A DNA stretch of 64,000 nucleotides, taken from contig NC_092563.1 of the NCBI RefSeq assembly GCF_037975245.1, forward strand, positions 4,163,001 through 4,227,000, given 5' to 3'. The stretch comes from Apostichopus japonicus (Eukaryota > Echinodermata > Holothuroidea > Aspidochirotida > Stichopodidae). This document shows, piece after piece, positions 12,415-27,400 of the stretch (positions are counted from its first letter, which is position 1; each line of letters opens with the position of its first letter). The notes under the pieces were generated by a model. The model was not told the origin of the DNA and ran no database searches. It worked only from the letters and a program-made list of their open reading frames with translations. A program made the position numbers and the translations under genes.

Positions 12415-15400
12415 ATGAAGACACCGGAAAGAATTAAGTTGGCTCGTAAGTTTTTCATCCAAACTTTTGCTCATAACTCAGTTTTTGACTTTCCTGCAAT
12501 ATGTAAAGTGCATTTATCCATTTTTTAATTTTCACAAGCACTGGACAAGATTGCATAGTTTGCATTTAAGATAAGACGCTACATGTATTCACGTTTCAAA
12601 TTTCTTCACTTCTGAATGTGCCCACAGGTTGTAATTGAGCATTCACAAAATATATAAAGTGATGACTGATGAGTATGATACTGCTGCAGATTTGCCATAT
12701 AGACTGCTTAACATTCTTCATGAATGTTACATGACTATCTTTCTCTGAAATTTGATGTCTTCGTAAAATTCTGTTTCAAATGTTTGTGTTATCCTGGTGC
12801 ATAATATATTTACCCATATCTAATGCAAGCATACTGTTACTCTACTGACCTAAAATTTACTTGTATTAATGTCATAATTTCAGTCAGAGATACTGTACAT
12901 GGTGGTGCTGGGTTTTAGGGTTACATTCCGAAATCTAGGTAGTTTAAATTATTGTTTTGTGTGCAAAGATTTGCTCTAGTTTTCTCTCGACATTTTATTC
13001 ATATGTTCTACTTTCAGGTCTTATGAGGGAAAAGTTGAAGTTTTCACAAAGTGGAAAGGCCAGGAAGGAAGCTGAGATTGATGGCAAGATAGGAAGACTG
13101 CACATAAGAAATGGTAGTGATTACCTTTAGTACTTTAAATTAAGTATCTTACCAATAGGTTGTAATAATTCTTTTAAAAGGAAGTGGAAAGAAACCTTTT
13201 TAGTTGAAAAAATCAATTCATTCATTCGATCGTATACTGGCTTTTGTGCATTTGCTCATTTAGTTTTCCCATCTGTCCTAAATTCATTCATACAATAGTT
13301 ATGATTATTTTTTTATTACGTTTATTTTGTTGATTTGTTTGTTGTTTCCTGAGATGTTGATATGGAACTCAGTTATAAATTTTTGTAAAATATTGTTTTC
13401 CTTCTTAAGGAAGTTACCAAGAGGCCATTAAGGCATTCAAAGATGAGATGGAGATCTGGACACGTCAGAAAGACGCCATGGGAGAAGCCATGAGCCACCG
13501 TAGCCTCGGGGAATGTTTCGCAGAGGTGGGGTACTTTCCGATCGCACTCAGTCACCATCACCAGTACATGGCCTGGGCCGAGTCTAACAAGAACTATCCT
13601 GAGTTACAGCGGGCTCTGGCTACCCTCGGAAGGACGTATATCTGTAAAGCCGCCTCGGCCGATGAGAAGGGAAGCTCGGAGGCAACCACCAGCATCAGTA
13701 AATCGGAGGAAGCTTTCTTGAGGTAACTTTCACTGATTATAAACTCCCTGATTGTTTTTTATAGCAGCTGCGCTTATGTTTGCACTGTTAATGGTCGTAA
13801 TGGAAAATGAATACATCACTAGGAATCACGGGTGTGCAAAAATATGTTCAGATTGCCAAGTAGCAAACGAGAATTACCAAACCACTGAGGACTCCGCTCA
13901 ACAATGCACTTCACAGCAGTTATAAATTTTTTACAGTGGTGGGGACTTGTGGGGCGAGACTCTAACCACTACACCACGCCTTCACCTTCCAGGGCTGAAA
14001 TTAATAATATTAAATATATGCTACAATTGCATTGGTTTTAAATTTGCCCTTCTGTAGGAGTATGTCTGTGTGCGACAATCATCTCGCTGGTCTGGTGAGT
14101 GACAATGAGCTACAGCAGATGAAAGCCCGTCTGTACCTTAACCTTGGTCTGGTTTACCTGCACCAGGAGAGCTACCCCAAGAGTATCGTCTCTATAGAAA
14201 AGGCAGTCAAAATATCACAGTAAGTACGTCTGTCCTTGTTTCCGAAGAGTGGGTTAACTTTATTACTTATAAAGTGACAAATAGTGAGAAATGGTTGTCT
14301 GATGGTATTAACAATAAACACAATTATGAGCTCCTTATTCTTTCCAATTTGAAATGCTAACATAAAAAACTGCCTGGGCTTTCGGATAGAAACAGTTCTC
14401 AAACCCAGATGCCATTAAAGCAAGGAGTATTCCTTCAGTGTAATTGCATGAAAGCGTTCAGAGATAACATCAGTTTGTCAGCTATTAGTTTATATGTTTT
14501 AGTCCATGTTTGTCAACAATTTTATATTTGTAAGTGTCCTCAGTTACATGTACCTATCCCTACTCGCTGTTCCCCTATAGCTTATTACTCTACTGTAAGA
14601 CATCTACCATCAAACTGGTAGTCACAGCACCCCTCGGCCACCATGACTCTTAGGCACCAATAGCCTTCTCGCCAACACCCTTGCAATCATACCCTTATAG
14701 CCACCCGTCCCATAGCCACCAGTACCCTCATATCCACCTGTACCCTTGTAGCCTACTTTCCCATAGCAACCACTATCCTCATAGCCACCGGTACCCTCAT
14801 AGCCACCAGTTCCCTTATAGCCACCCTTCCCATAGCCACCAGTATCCTCATAGCCACCAGTACCCTCATAGCCACCAGTTCCCTTATAGCCACCCTTTCC
14901 ATAGCCACCAGTACCCTCATAGCCACCAGTACCCTCATAGCCACCAGTTCCCTTATAGCCACCCTTCCAATAACCACCAGTACCCTCATAGCCACTAGTA
15001 CCCTTACAACCACCCGTCCCATAGCCGCCATAATTCCTTAGTCTTGCATTTAAACACAATGTGTACTTCATGAGGTGCTTAAACTTTTTTATTGTTTGTT
15101 GCATTCAGAGAGCATAACAAGATGGAGGATCTTTACAGAGGACATTTGAGTCTAGGAGATGTTTATCTGCGGATGAACAACACCAGTCAGTCCCTGCAGT
15201 CTCTAGATATAGCATTCTCCATCTCTAAGAAACTCAAAGATAAAGAAAAGGAAAGTGATGTACTCATCCAGAGAGCTCATGTAAGAGATAATGCTATTTT
15301 AACCATGTACAATATAACTAATTTATATTATTAAAATACACCAAATGTGCTCATTCAGAAACAGTCTTACTGTATGTCACACATATGCACAGTTGCTTAG

Positions 15401-18400
15401 CTATGAGATCAGGAGATATCAAGATTGCCCAGATTAATTTAATTTCTGTTCAATTAATGCCAAAATAAAGTCTGAATGGACTTTTTTGGAAAGGGGAATC
15501 TGATCAAGTGATTGTGGAAATGATTAGTTTGGTTAAAGAAATATCTAATAGAGATGTTTTTTAACTAATGCAGGAACAATAAACTGAAACAAACGTCGTA
15601 CCTTTTTCCCCCGCTTCATTTAGGTGCATTTTATTCTGGGTGAGTATGCTGCTGCTGAAGGGGTGCTTAGGAGGGTTTGTGCAATTGGAGCCATGAAAGT
15701 CACAGAGAAGCAGAGTATTATCGATCAGATCAAAGTTGGTGAGTGAAAATTTAATCATCTCATCTGACCAGGTCGTTATGTCCTGTTCGAACATAAGACT
15801 GTTTCAACTGTTCTCAAAACTGGCTGGACAATTTCAGTCATTTTTTAAGTAAGGATTCAAAGTGTCTTTGACAGGAGAAAAGAAAATCCAAGCAAAAAAA
15901 GAAAAAAAGTTAAAAAAATAAAATAAAATAAAAGAATGCAAATCTTATCTCAATGCTTAAAAATACCTACCTTAAGTTAATGTGATCTCATGCTTGATTT
16001 AAAATTGGAAATATTAACAAGAGTAATTTCAGATAAAAATCATGGTGGATTGGAACAGTTTTGTTCCGAGGGGATGGAGGTAGGACAGACCAAGCAAAAG
16101 TCTCAGCAATTGTTTTCATTCTCCATTATGTACACAAGTTAAGACAATCTCTTGTATGCAACTATTGCCACAAGACATGAGTGTTGTTAGAGACATACTT
16201 CCCATCACCTCTATGAACCCCTTGTCAAGGCTTCCTTTTATTCACTTCCCCCACTTTCTCTCTTCCATTAGTCTTTTCTGAAGAAAAAAAAGAGATCTTA
16301 TTTTATTTTTAATTTTCATGATTTTTTTTCTTTTTCCGATCAGCTAAGAAATGTTGCAAACTTCAAGCAGAGTTGAAGACAGCGATGGAGGAAGTTAACT
16401 TGAAGAGAGTGATGGTGATACACGAACAGCTGGGAGACTGTTGTTGTAAGGTTAACATATACAGAGAAGCACTGTTACATTATAATAAACAGGTAACAGT
16501 TTGTTCCGTGGTATTTGATATTCATTGTCTGTCAGTGTGTGTTCAGTTGTCCATCTCCATGTTTTCATTCTTCGGCAACATTGTCGCAGCAGTTTGAGTT
16601 TTCCCACAAATTTCTTGCAAGTTACCAAAACAAAAAACCAAAGATTTTGATTCAAAATAAGATTGCATTTAATCAAACAAAAAGATCCTTAATGATCTAA
16701 ACAATGTGAAGGAGGATTAGTAACTAATTAGTTTTAATGGTTCTGTTCCAGTTTCTGAAATCTCAGAATGTCTTAGACACTTCTTCTCATATTGGTAGTT
16801 ATGACATGTTAAATGAAAGTTTGGTTCATTTGTCCTGTTGAGGTAATTATTATTATTTTTTTTATTTTTTTTTTATTTTGAGGTAATTAAACGGCACTGT
16901 TATGTGAGTCTACTACAGAATATCACTGGAAATTGCCAATAATAATTCAAACCTCTGTAAAAGATTAATGTTTTTATTAGTAATTTCTGTGACCTTACAG
17001 CTCTACTGATAAATGAATCATTTAATGATCGGTTTCTTCTTCTTTGTGTTTCCAGTTGGAGTGTGCTTTGACACTCCAGCTCCCTGATGAACAGTTAAGT
17101 CCTATCTATGTGTCCCTGGCAGCTACCTATGCAGACAGTCAACAGTATGGAATGGCTGTCACCATGTATGGCAAAGAGCTACAGCTTAGAGAAGGAAATT
17201 CAAAAGAGGTTAGTATACTGCCACTGTGTCGGCTACACACAGAATGAGTGTAGTGTAACAATTAGTGTTATAGCACTGTACTCAGTAATAGTCTCTCTAT
17301 TCCACCACTGGGCATGCAAACAGTAATGGTGTACCGTTACAGCTTGTATTAAAGCACTACAGACAGTAACTATCTAGTGTGCTAGACTGGTCAGTTGATA
17401 GCAAGGGTCTTCAATAGGCAGCCCTCGGACTTCGAAATGCGTAAAATCTCCATGTAGCCTTGCACTAGTCGGTTGTACCGACCCTAAATGACTATGGCCT
17501 TAACACCCTATCAGCCTAAGCTGCACATTGCATAATCCAGGTCTAGTCAGATTTTGGGTCCTGTGTGGCAGGTTAAGCCCGTGTTCTTTTTTGAACCCTG
17601 GTAGAACATCACTTGAGAACCCCTTTGTGTACATCCATGTATGGCACCATGCAATTTTGTCTGTAATCAGAGATCTTATCTTCTTACACCCATACATGAT
17701 GCACTATATCAATAGACAACTGTGACAAGGCATTGATTTAATGAGTAGTTGGTTATTATTATCGTTTTAAAATCTCAATGTGTGTTTGCCAAATTTTAAT
17801 TTCGATCTTTCCTTACTGCCCTAAAAGCTCAGTGGAAGTAACACCGTTCTATGCAATTTTCATATTAATAATCTTTTTTTTTTATTGAGTGTGTCTTTTA
17901 ATATTTTGAGCTGAATAAAATTCTCCAGATTTGTTAACGAGTCCGTAGATTATGAACATGCTGATATGGGTGGTCGCAGTTATTTTACGGTAAATCGTTC
18001 GCACCATAAGGGCAACAGAAATAAATTTCTCTCTTTCGATTATGACAGCTTTTCTCCATTAAACCCACCTGGTCAGAATGCATTTAGAATAAGAAACATT
18101 GAATTTGCTTCAGAAGTTTATTTTCCTAAATTCATCAGCAAACACGTATAGAGACTTATACATTGTTATTGTTTCACAGGAGTGTAAGACCTGGCTGAAC
18201 GTTGCCGACGCACAGGAGAAAGCTGGTCACAGCTACGAAGCACTTCAAGAATCGTACAATAAGGCATCCAAGTTTGCCCTCAAGGCAGGCAAACCTAAAC
18301 TACAGGTGTGGTCATGATTGCTTAATTAGAAATTCAATTATGAATGTGACAGAAGTACAAAATAAAGACTTTTTTTGTCATGATTAGAGATAACCTTATA

Positions 18401-21400
18401 TGGTAGAATTTAACCACATTGGCAGGCTTGAGGTTTTTCATAAAGTTTACTTAGCATTGTTTACACATAAAAGCCTATGTGGATCAATCAGTATAAAACT
18501 TTTTTTCCCCTGTTTTTGGTGTAAAACAGATTTTTGTGTTTCCTTATTACACTTTTCTGTCTGAAACTGTGGTAGCAGCTATATAAGTTAACAACTGATA
18601 GCAAAACAATACAGACAAATTTAAAATTATGGGTTAACTTTCATTCTCTTGTTAGATCAGCTATTTTTTGTGGTGTTGAGTTTCGCAGTTGGTTGGTTTG
18701 GTTTATTATTTGTTTTTAAAATCTGTCATAAAAATATAACCAAAGATATTTTTGATCACTCCATGATTCCCGTATCCTTATTTCTCTTTTCCTCTCATTA
18801 CCTTTACATTCTTCCTTCGTTTTTTTTTCTAGCGAAGAGTATTAAAATCTCTGGCGATCGTACAGGAACGATTCGGTCAAGCGAGCGACCTCCATGCGAC
18901 CAGAGAGAACTTGGCTAAATTAAAGAAAGATTATCAGCTTGGATCCGATAATGACAGTCTGAGTGAGGAAGAGGATCAGGTACCTCTGGCAGAATTGTCT
19001 GTCGAATCAGAAGAAGATATTGAAGCATTAGGTGAGTAAATGACCCCAGCCCTTTAAAATAAGGCAGGTTTCATTAAACACTACATGTATGTGTGTATAT
19101 ACGTGAAGCATTGTATTAAAGGGGTAGTATAATAATCCATGAGTCAATTCTGAGCTGTAGGGAATGAGTTTGTGGTGTCAATTTTAAAGGTAAAAAGTGG
19201 AAGTGTTGCAGAGTCTTGTGTCAAGGCCAAGTCTTCTCACATGGTTTTACATCAGTTGTAGTAGAATGAGATATGAGTCCCTGATAGTGGAATTACTCAT
19301 TTTAGGCAAATGTAATTAAATCACTTGATAAAGGCAATTAGGAGACTGAATTTGACATCTTCTAAGGGTTTAGTGTACTCCAGCAGCTAAGAATAGGCTG
19401 TTTTATTAGAAAAAATAGATAAATTGGGTTTGTGAATGTACAGCAGAGTTATAGAATCAGTTATGGGACTCAGAGGAGACATTAATTCTTATTTTTTTAA
19501 TGCAAATGTAATTAATAAGAACCAGATAAAGTCAAATATTGGACTACAAGCTTGAGACACTCTTAGGGGTAGTTTACTCCAGAAGTCAACATATAGCTGT
19601 TAAGAATAATTTGTGTGTGAATGTGCAGGGAGTCATATAAGCCGACTTACAAATCTCAGAGGAGAAGTTAATTATTTTAATTGAAATTTTATTAATAATC
19701 AGTAGATAAAGCTTAATATTTGGTATGATGAGTCTCAAAGCAGATTTAATAAAGTTAATGTTTCATCTCTGTAAATAATTTTTTATTTAAAATATTTTTA
19801 GTTGACGATAATGGCAACACAAAGCAAGAAAGAAATAGAAATACTGACATTTTATCTGCTTCTTGCAATTTAGGTTTATTCCCCCCCCCCCCCCCAAAGA
19901 ACTGAAAGTGAATAGTAAGACTTATTTTATTTTATCTTTATAAGATCTCTTTATGATTCTACTCTTTTTTTCTTTTTTTTTAATCGGACTAAATATGATA
20001 TTTGTAGTGAATGGACCTGAAGTGAAGAGAGAGAAGGACTCGTCAAATTTACAGGTTAGTGTTTTCATCAGAGCAGCCTCGTGTGATTGGGAATGCAAAC
20101 AAAATAACAACAATATCTGGAAGAACCATGCAAACTGTCTTCGATGACAATATTTGTTTAAAAATGTCAAAATATGATACCTCGTCTTTCTTTCAGAAGT
20201 CTCATTCAGAGGACATTCTTAACAATTGGTTGGATACAAATGAGGAAGAGATACCACAAGAGCCGGTACGCGTTCGCATTAAGCTGGAAGCCCTGGATCA
20301 TTCAGGTACATATCTATGGGCGCTCATCTTCAATAAACTTAGAAGAGACACCTCCCACTTGAAAAAAAAAAAAAAAAAATCTTTTCTTGAGTTCTTGCAG
20401 CTTGCTCTGACCCACATTTATTTGTTTTAATTGTTCTCCCCTATCCTTAGAACCATTTGGTGACCCATTTACTCCAGGAGTACCTCCAGCAAAATTATTG
20501 GAGCTTCATGACATTCAGATTAAGACGGAGCCTGCAGAGGAAACAGCCACCTCGGACTTCCAACAGACAGTAGACCAAACCAAAGGTAGATGGAGCATCA
20601 AAAGTAAGAAGGGTAAAACCCTCATATCCAGAAACTCTCCGACCAAAGCCAAGAAAAGGACGCTAAGTGACTCCCATGCGAATGACAAAATCAAAAGGTA
20701 TAGCCCAAAGCAATCCAAGGGTAAAGTAACCAGACCGAAGGACGTCCAAGACGACCCTCTGACCGTCAGAGGGAAGCTCATCGAAAAGTACTACACGGGA
20801 GACAGGAATGTGGCCAGGAAGTATTTTGAAACTACAGACGAGGCGGATGGCGCGGGGACGTCAGAGGACAGAGACAGGTCCAGGGAGGACATTGGTGGAA
20901 ACCCTGTGTCCTCCTCGAACACCGAGGTGCCCCTCTCTGAGCCATATTGGGGTCACATGTCCACGGAGAATCCCGGTGTTTCTCCCGATAGTTCCCTGCC
21001 ACACCCCACAGTGGAAGAACGGATGCCTTCCATAGCGTTCGTTCATCCTCCTCAGAAGTCGAGGATGAGGGTGAGAGTCCGGTTTAAGAGGACCACATAT
21101 CTCGTAAATGTTCCTCGAAGTTCTATGTGAGTATAAATTTTCTTGCTTGTGATTATTTAATCGCCACAAACGACTTTTGAAAAGAACTTGAATTGAACTT
21201 GAATTGAATTTGAATTTATTGTCCACAATCGGAAATTCGGCTTACACAGGTCATAAACAAAAGAAAAAAAACTAGCAATAGATATAGTCAATAAACTGCG
21301 ATACACATACAATAGTACAACAAATATACAGCAAGTCACATATGCCACATATGTTTGTTATTTCCCTGTTTTTCAATCTCTTGGTTGATTCTTATCTTTG

Positions 21401-24400
21401 TTGTAGTTTACTTTGCTGTGGGTTTTTGTTTTGTTTTTTTCTTCTTCTTGAAATGGCATGGTGTATTAAATTAATTGAATATTAGTATTAATAAATCTTT
21501 TGCATTCCAACCTCATCCTGGAAATATGGTCTGTTACGAAACTAATGAGGATTCGCTGTGATGCACAATTCCTCCCAAGTCAAAATTTGTATTGGAAAAT
21601 GTTTGAAGTCATAATCATGGCTACACTGAACGAAATGTGACCTTTTATAATAAGGTCACATCAAAAACCATAGGCAAGGGGTCATACAATGGAAGAAAAA
21701 CAATTTCTTTAGATGATATATGTTTTTATATGTTGTTTCTTTTTCTCCTCTATTTGACAGACCTCCATTAACTTTCCAGTGGTTAGCTGATCAGGCTGCA
21801 TTAAGGTATCAGGAGTCACACGGTCTAAGACCAAAGTTGTCCTTATCTACGACAGATTGCGCCCTGATAGCAGCTAGTGATGTGGTGTGCGAAACTCTCG
21901 CAGACAATGAGGAGGTACGCAACCGCGATTGAGTAGAAATTAGGAGATAATGCATTGACAGAGATGATGGAGTGTTTAAAGTCAGTTTCTCTCTACTGCA
22001 AGGAGATCAGGGAGTCCAACCAAATTTGTCATCAAAAAATCCCTCATTGTGAATATCAATCATTTTGAGCATTTGTAGGAAAGAACTGACCATGTGCAAA
22101 GTCTTGGGTGCAAAAAGTGACCTTTCAAATACGTAAAAATAAAATCATTTGATTTAAACATAAGCAGCATGTATTTTTTCCCCGGTGACATTCGACTCCT
22201 ACCGTGTAGATAAATGACAAGGGCTCGTCTGTATCTGAGCTATCATAATTTGGAACATTCAGTTCTGTGATTACTGGAGGTGTATGAAAAAGGAACGGAA
22301 AATAAGAAACATCCATCATTTGTGGGCGAGGGACTTGGGGTAAATGTTAATTAATTATCATTTAGCAAAAGTAAACTGTCACTAAAATCAAACAAGAAAA
22401 ATCCCATACTGGAATTGAGACTTTGATCGCCATAATCCCTGATGAAAAAGGGGTTGCATGAAAATAAAGAAAATGAGCATGTGTGGTTGAGGGACTTGTT
22501 AAAATTTAGCAAAGGTAAACAAAAACTCTGAATTATTGGGGGAGGGAGTGGGGGGGTAAGCCATGACAGGCCATTGCAGTTTGTTATGAATCTGACCGGT
22601 ACATTTTATGGTATTGTTTCTATTTTCAGGTGATTGCTAATATCGATTCATTGATTACAACACCTTCACAAGATAAACCTCCACAGTCTACCAAAGCAAG
22701 TCAAGGTAATGAATGTCATACAAAGAGATGCCCAAAAATTTTTGGGGGTTTTATTTTTAGATGATACATTTTTTGTTTATGTTAGATTTTATTATTTATA
22801 TATATATATATATATATACATTGGCTGGAAAGACGTAAACATTTTTTTAAATTGATTATAAGATTGTAAATAACCGTTACTGGGTAAAGTTCCTCTTTCA
22901 GTATATTGGTTGTGATTGATACTGTATTCTTGCATTGACTTTGCTACAGTCTGGTTGTGATTTACTCATTAAAGGAAAGATACGGTATGTGACAAGATCT
23001 CAAATTTATGCAAATGGAAAATGAAATATTGTGTTAAATTTTTTGGGACACAAGAACAGCTGAACAAACTGTATGAGTAGAAGTAGCCAACTTAACATGT
23101 ACCCATTTGGATCTCAGTTTTGAGGGTATCCAATTATGTGTGAATTTTAGGACACAAAATCATACACCAACATAAACTAGAGAATTAAATGCCAGTTTTG
23201 GGTTCAGATGCCACTCAAGTGGGATTAATCGACTGACGGCAGCAGTGTCATAGAGACCTTAAATCATCTTAAAATTAAGTCAGTCAGTTGGTTGATGCAA
23301 AGTTTGATTTTGCTTTCCTGTAACAACGTCTACTCTATATCCATTTGACCGTACGGCTGGTGGTCGACTCATCGCATTGACTATTAGATGCTACGGCTGG
23401 TCTTGGTTTCAGTGGTCGACTCATCGCATTGACTATTAGATTCTGATTCCTTGGTTTTTCCCAGGTGACCTGTCATCCAGGCTAGGATCAATAGCATCTG
23501 TTGTTGAGACCCATCCTCTGATGCCAAAGCCTGTCTCTTTATTGATCCAGGAGCAATGCCAGCTCTCTGTTCAAGTTCTCTGTCTCTCCCAGAGTCACAT
23601 CTGTGACGAGGGCATCGCCCACCTCGCCGACACCCTCCAGTCTCTCCCTCACATCACCAGGATGGATCTATCGCACAACGCTATCACTTACAAAGGTCTG
23701 CAGAGTCTCACTCAGATTCTCTTTCCAGAGTCTGAGGAACGTTCGAGTCAATGTCACCTTGAGGTAAGTGTCGGAGCAAGATGTAAACAAAGTTTGGGAT
23801 ACTCATAAGTGTTCGAATCTGTTTCGTGCTTAGTATATGTGATTCATCCACTTTCTATAATTCTAGGATTCTATAATGAGAACATTCCAATCTTCAGAGG
23901 TAAAATAAGAACAATTTGTTTTTGACATTTTACAATAAATTATAATCAGTTGCATCATCAAAATAAATCCTTTCATTTTTTTGGCTTCTTTCACACCTTC
24001 TTTCACAGAATTTGAAAGACCTTGTATTAAGTCACAACCCTCTAGGAGATAACAGTGCCCTTTATATTGCCAATCTTGTAAGCCACTGCCATAAGCTTAA
24101 TGAGCTATACCTGACTGCCTCTCAACTCACAACTCAGTTTGTCATGGACCACCATGCAGTCGTCCTCCAGACTGCATTCGAAGGTAAGTCTGTAACAGTA
24201 CATATACCGAGGTCTTACAGAAGCATAAAGACTGATAAATGAGACAGTATATTAAACAAGGATGCTTGTAAAAGTTAACGAATGAGAGCTTGCCTGATCT
24301 CAGCTTATGTACGCAGACGACATTAGGACCTGTTGCCTTGCCAGCCATCTCAATGAGCTTGTGTATATCAATGTAGGCTTGTAGTAGTCTCATGCAATCT

Positions 24401-27400
24401 GTGTGTTACCAACCTGTCTGTATATCTGTGCATATGGTTGGATGACTACCAACCTTTTATCTGTTTGGACAGAAGGGCATGATAACCTCCTGACCCTTTT
24501 GCTAAGTCTTGTTGGTTACTTGCCTATATACAAAAGCACAGTCGTAGGGCGATTGTTGAATCGTGATTGCTTTGTTCATGCTCTTTGATTATTCCTGAAA
24601 TGATCTTACCAGAGCTGGATTGGGGGTGTAGGTATCTGTGTTGTATGCTTTGGATGTCACATGGGTGGAAACTTGTGTTTAGTTATGTAGAAGTGTACAT
24701 AGATGGTGTGAGCGGTGAATAATTTACCCAGTATCAGCATCTCTAGAATGCTATACAAAAGGTCAAGTTGCTATTAAAACAAGTGTAAAGATGTATAGCA
24801 ATTTTCTACATAGGAACTACAGTATTCAATCAGAGAAAGAACTCCAGAGCCTTTAAAAATGCTACACAAAATTTGAGCACTAAATTACTCCCCCAGTGAG
24901 TACTTGAGTACTTAGTATACAGAGTTTCTTCTTCAGTCTTCATAATGTGTAGTTGCCTAGAGATAGACCTAATAATTATTGCAGCTGATCGGAATTTTGA
25001 CGCATGTTCGTAGCGCTACTCAAATAAATTTGCAGCCTTGTAGTTTGCTTCTCTAAATAGAGCATTAATTACTGAAATGTTGTTCTTTTATTTAATTGTT
25101 AACATTTCCTCAAAATTGATGATTTACGTCAATTTCAGACTCCAGAAGAGACAGTGCAATACTTCCTTTTTTTTTCCTCTTTTTTTTCTGTATTTGTTTT
25201 GATTTTTGTAGGTGCTCCTAATCTCCAAGTCCTGGATGTATCCCACAATGCATTGGGATCAACTGGCATTGATATGCTGATGAAGTTTTTGAATCCAGAA
25301 ATCCTTACGACACTGAATTTTTCATCAGTAATTGAAGACAAAGATGCAATGAGCTTGTGCAATCATATAGCTTCATACTTTAAGGAGGTAAGTATGCTGC
25401 TAGTATGTTCTGTAGTTTTCTCAATGTGAAGGATAAATCCAATGAGCCTGTGTAATCATATATCTTCATACTTTAAGGAGTTAAGTATGCTGCTAGTATG
25501 TCGTGTGTCATTGGTAGATGCGAATTATGATTCAATGAGTTTGTGTAGGCATACAACTTCATACTTTAAGATTGTAACTGTGCTGGTAGTATGTTACCTT
25601 TCATCAGGAGCAGATGGTAGTTTACCACATGCTTTAGTTAATATAAAGTTGCATACCTTAAACCAGGTTAGTATGTAGTAAGTATACTTACTAATACCTT
25701 GTTCTAATGAGTGTTTCTGTAACCACCCTCCTAGCAGCTGTAAAATGGGATAAAAACCGTGATAGCTTTCATGTCAAATGATGCTGAATTAATCGGCACT
25801 CCATTTCAACTTGACAAAGCGTGATGTATAATCATGGATTGTTGTGTAATATTTCTTTCTTCCATTTTGATTGTTTCTAGACCCAGTGTGCCTTGCATAC
25901 ATTGTATCTGGAAGGATGTAACCTCTGTGACAGCGACATGCAAGCCCTATCCACGTAAATATAGATTGTATATCACATCAACCAGTAACAGCATCGCACT
26001 ATGTATGCTAGTAATGTTACATTGAATACATGCAAGCCCTATCCACGTAAATATAGATTGTTTATCATAGCAACCGGTAATCGCATCGCACTATGTTCGC
26101 TAGTAATGTTACATTGAATACATGCAAGCCCTATCCACGTAAATATAGATTGTATATCACAGCAACCGGTAATAGCATCGCACTATGTATGCTAGTAATG
26201 TTACATTGAATACATGCAAGCCCTATCCACGTAAATATAGATTGTATATCACAGCAACCAGTAACAGCATCGCACTATCTATGCTAGTAATGTTACATTG
26301 AATACATGCAAGCCCTATCCACGTAAATATAGATTGTTTATCATAGCAACCGGTAATCGCATCGCACTACGTTCGCTAGTAATGTTACATTGAATACATG
26401 CAAGCCCTATCCACGTAAATATAGATTGTATATCACAGCAACCGGTAATAGCATCGCACAATGTATGCTAGTAATGTTACATTGAATACATGCAAGCCCT
26501 ATCCACGTAAATATAGATTATTTATTACAGCAACCAGTAACAGCATCGCACTATGTATGCTAGTAATGTTACATTGAATACATGCAAGCCCTATCCACGT
26601 AAATATAGATTGTATATCACAGCAACCAGTAACAGCATCGCACTATGTATGCTAGTAATGTTACATTGAATACATGCAAGCCCTATCCACGTAAATATAG
26701 ATTGTATATCACAGCAACCGGTAATAGCATCGCACTATGTATGCTAGTAATGTTACATTGAATACATGCAAGCCCTATCCACGTAAATATAGATTGTATA
26801 TCACAGCAACCGGTAACAGCATCGCACTATGTATGCTAGTAATGTTACATTGAATACATGCAAGCCCTATCCACGTAAATATAGATTGTATATCACATCA
26901 ACCAGTAACAGCATCGCACTATGTATGCTAGTAATGTTACATTGAATACATGCAAGACTTATCCACGTAAATATAGATTGTATAACACAGCAACCGGTAA
27001 CAGCATCGCACTATGTATGCTAGTAATGTTACATTGAATACATGCAAGCCCTATCCACGTAAATATAGATTGTATATCACAGCAACCGGTAACAGCATCG
27101 CACTATGTATGCTAGTAATGTTACATTGAATACATGCAAGCCCTATCCACGTAAATATAGATTGTTTATCACAGCAACCAGTAACAGCATCGCACTATGT
27201 ATGCTAGTAATGTTACATTGAATACATGCAAGCCCTATCCACGTAAATATAGATTGTATATCACAGCAACCGGTAACAGCATCGCACTATGTATGCTAGT
27301 AATGTTACATTGAATACATGCAAGCCCTATCCACGTAAATATAGATTATTTATTACAGCAACCGGTAACAGCATCGCACTATGTATGCTAGTAATGTTTC

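Larger units (their letters stand above)
12415..19031 (+). other. TONSL: Copy B TPR exons and acidic tail
   Basis: Exons 1-10 encode the TPR superhelix. Recognisable TONSL stretches are GSYQEAIKAFKDEMEIW, AMSHRSLGECFAEVGYFPIAL, YPELQRALATLGRTYI, ARLYLNLGLVYLHQESY, HLSLGDVYLRMNNTSQSL, VMVIHEQLGDCCCKVNIYRE, YVSLAATYADSQQYGMAVTM and ECKTWLNVADAQEKAG. Exon 10 ends in an acidic patch (SLSEEEDQ, SVESEEDIEAL), where human TONSL also turns acidic before its ankyrin domain. Here the next exons do not continue into ankyrin sequence. Introns are short (under 900 nt). The one at 14220-15108 contains a 69-bp minisatellite. Confidence 0.9.

Noticed and set aside
14622-15104. Gly/Tyr-rich 160-aa protein gene on the minus strand
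   Set aside because: It is the antisense of an intronic tandem repeat, with no splice, start or transcript signal of its own.
21157-21348. Minus-strand 63-aa frame and (ttgaatt)n-like stretch
   Set aside because: AT-rich intron sequence; the short ttgaacttgaattgaattt repeat explains it.
25442-25678. 78-aa frame as an extra LRR exon of copy B
   Set aside because: It consists of decayed 93-bp copies of the previous exon end plus intron sequence; no acceptor precedes it and copy A has no counterpart.
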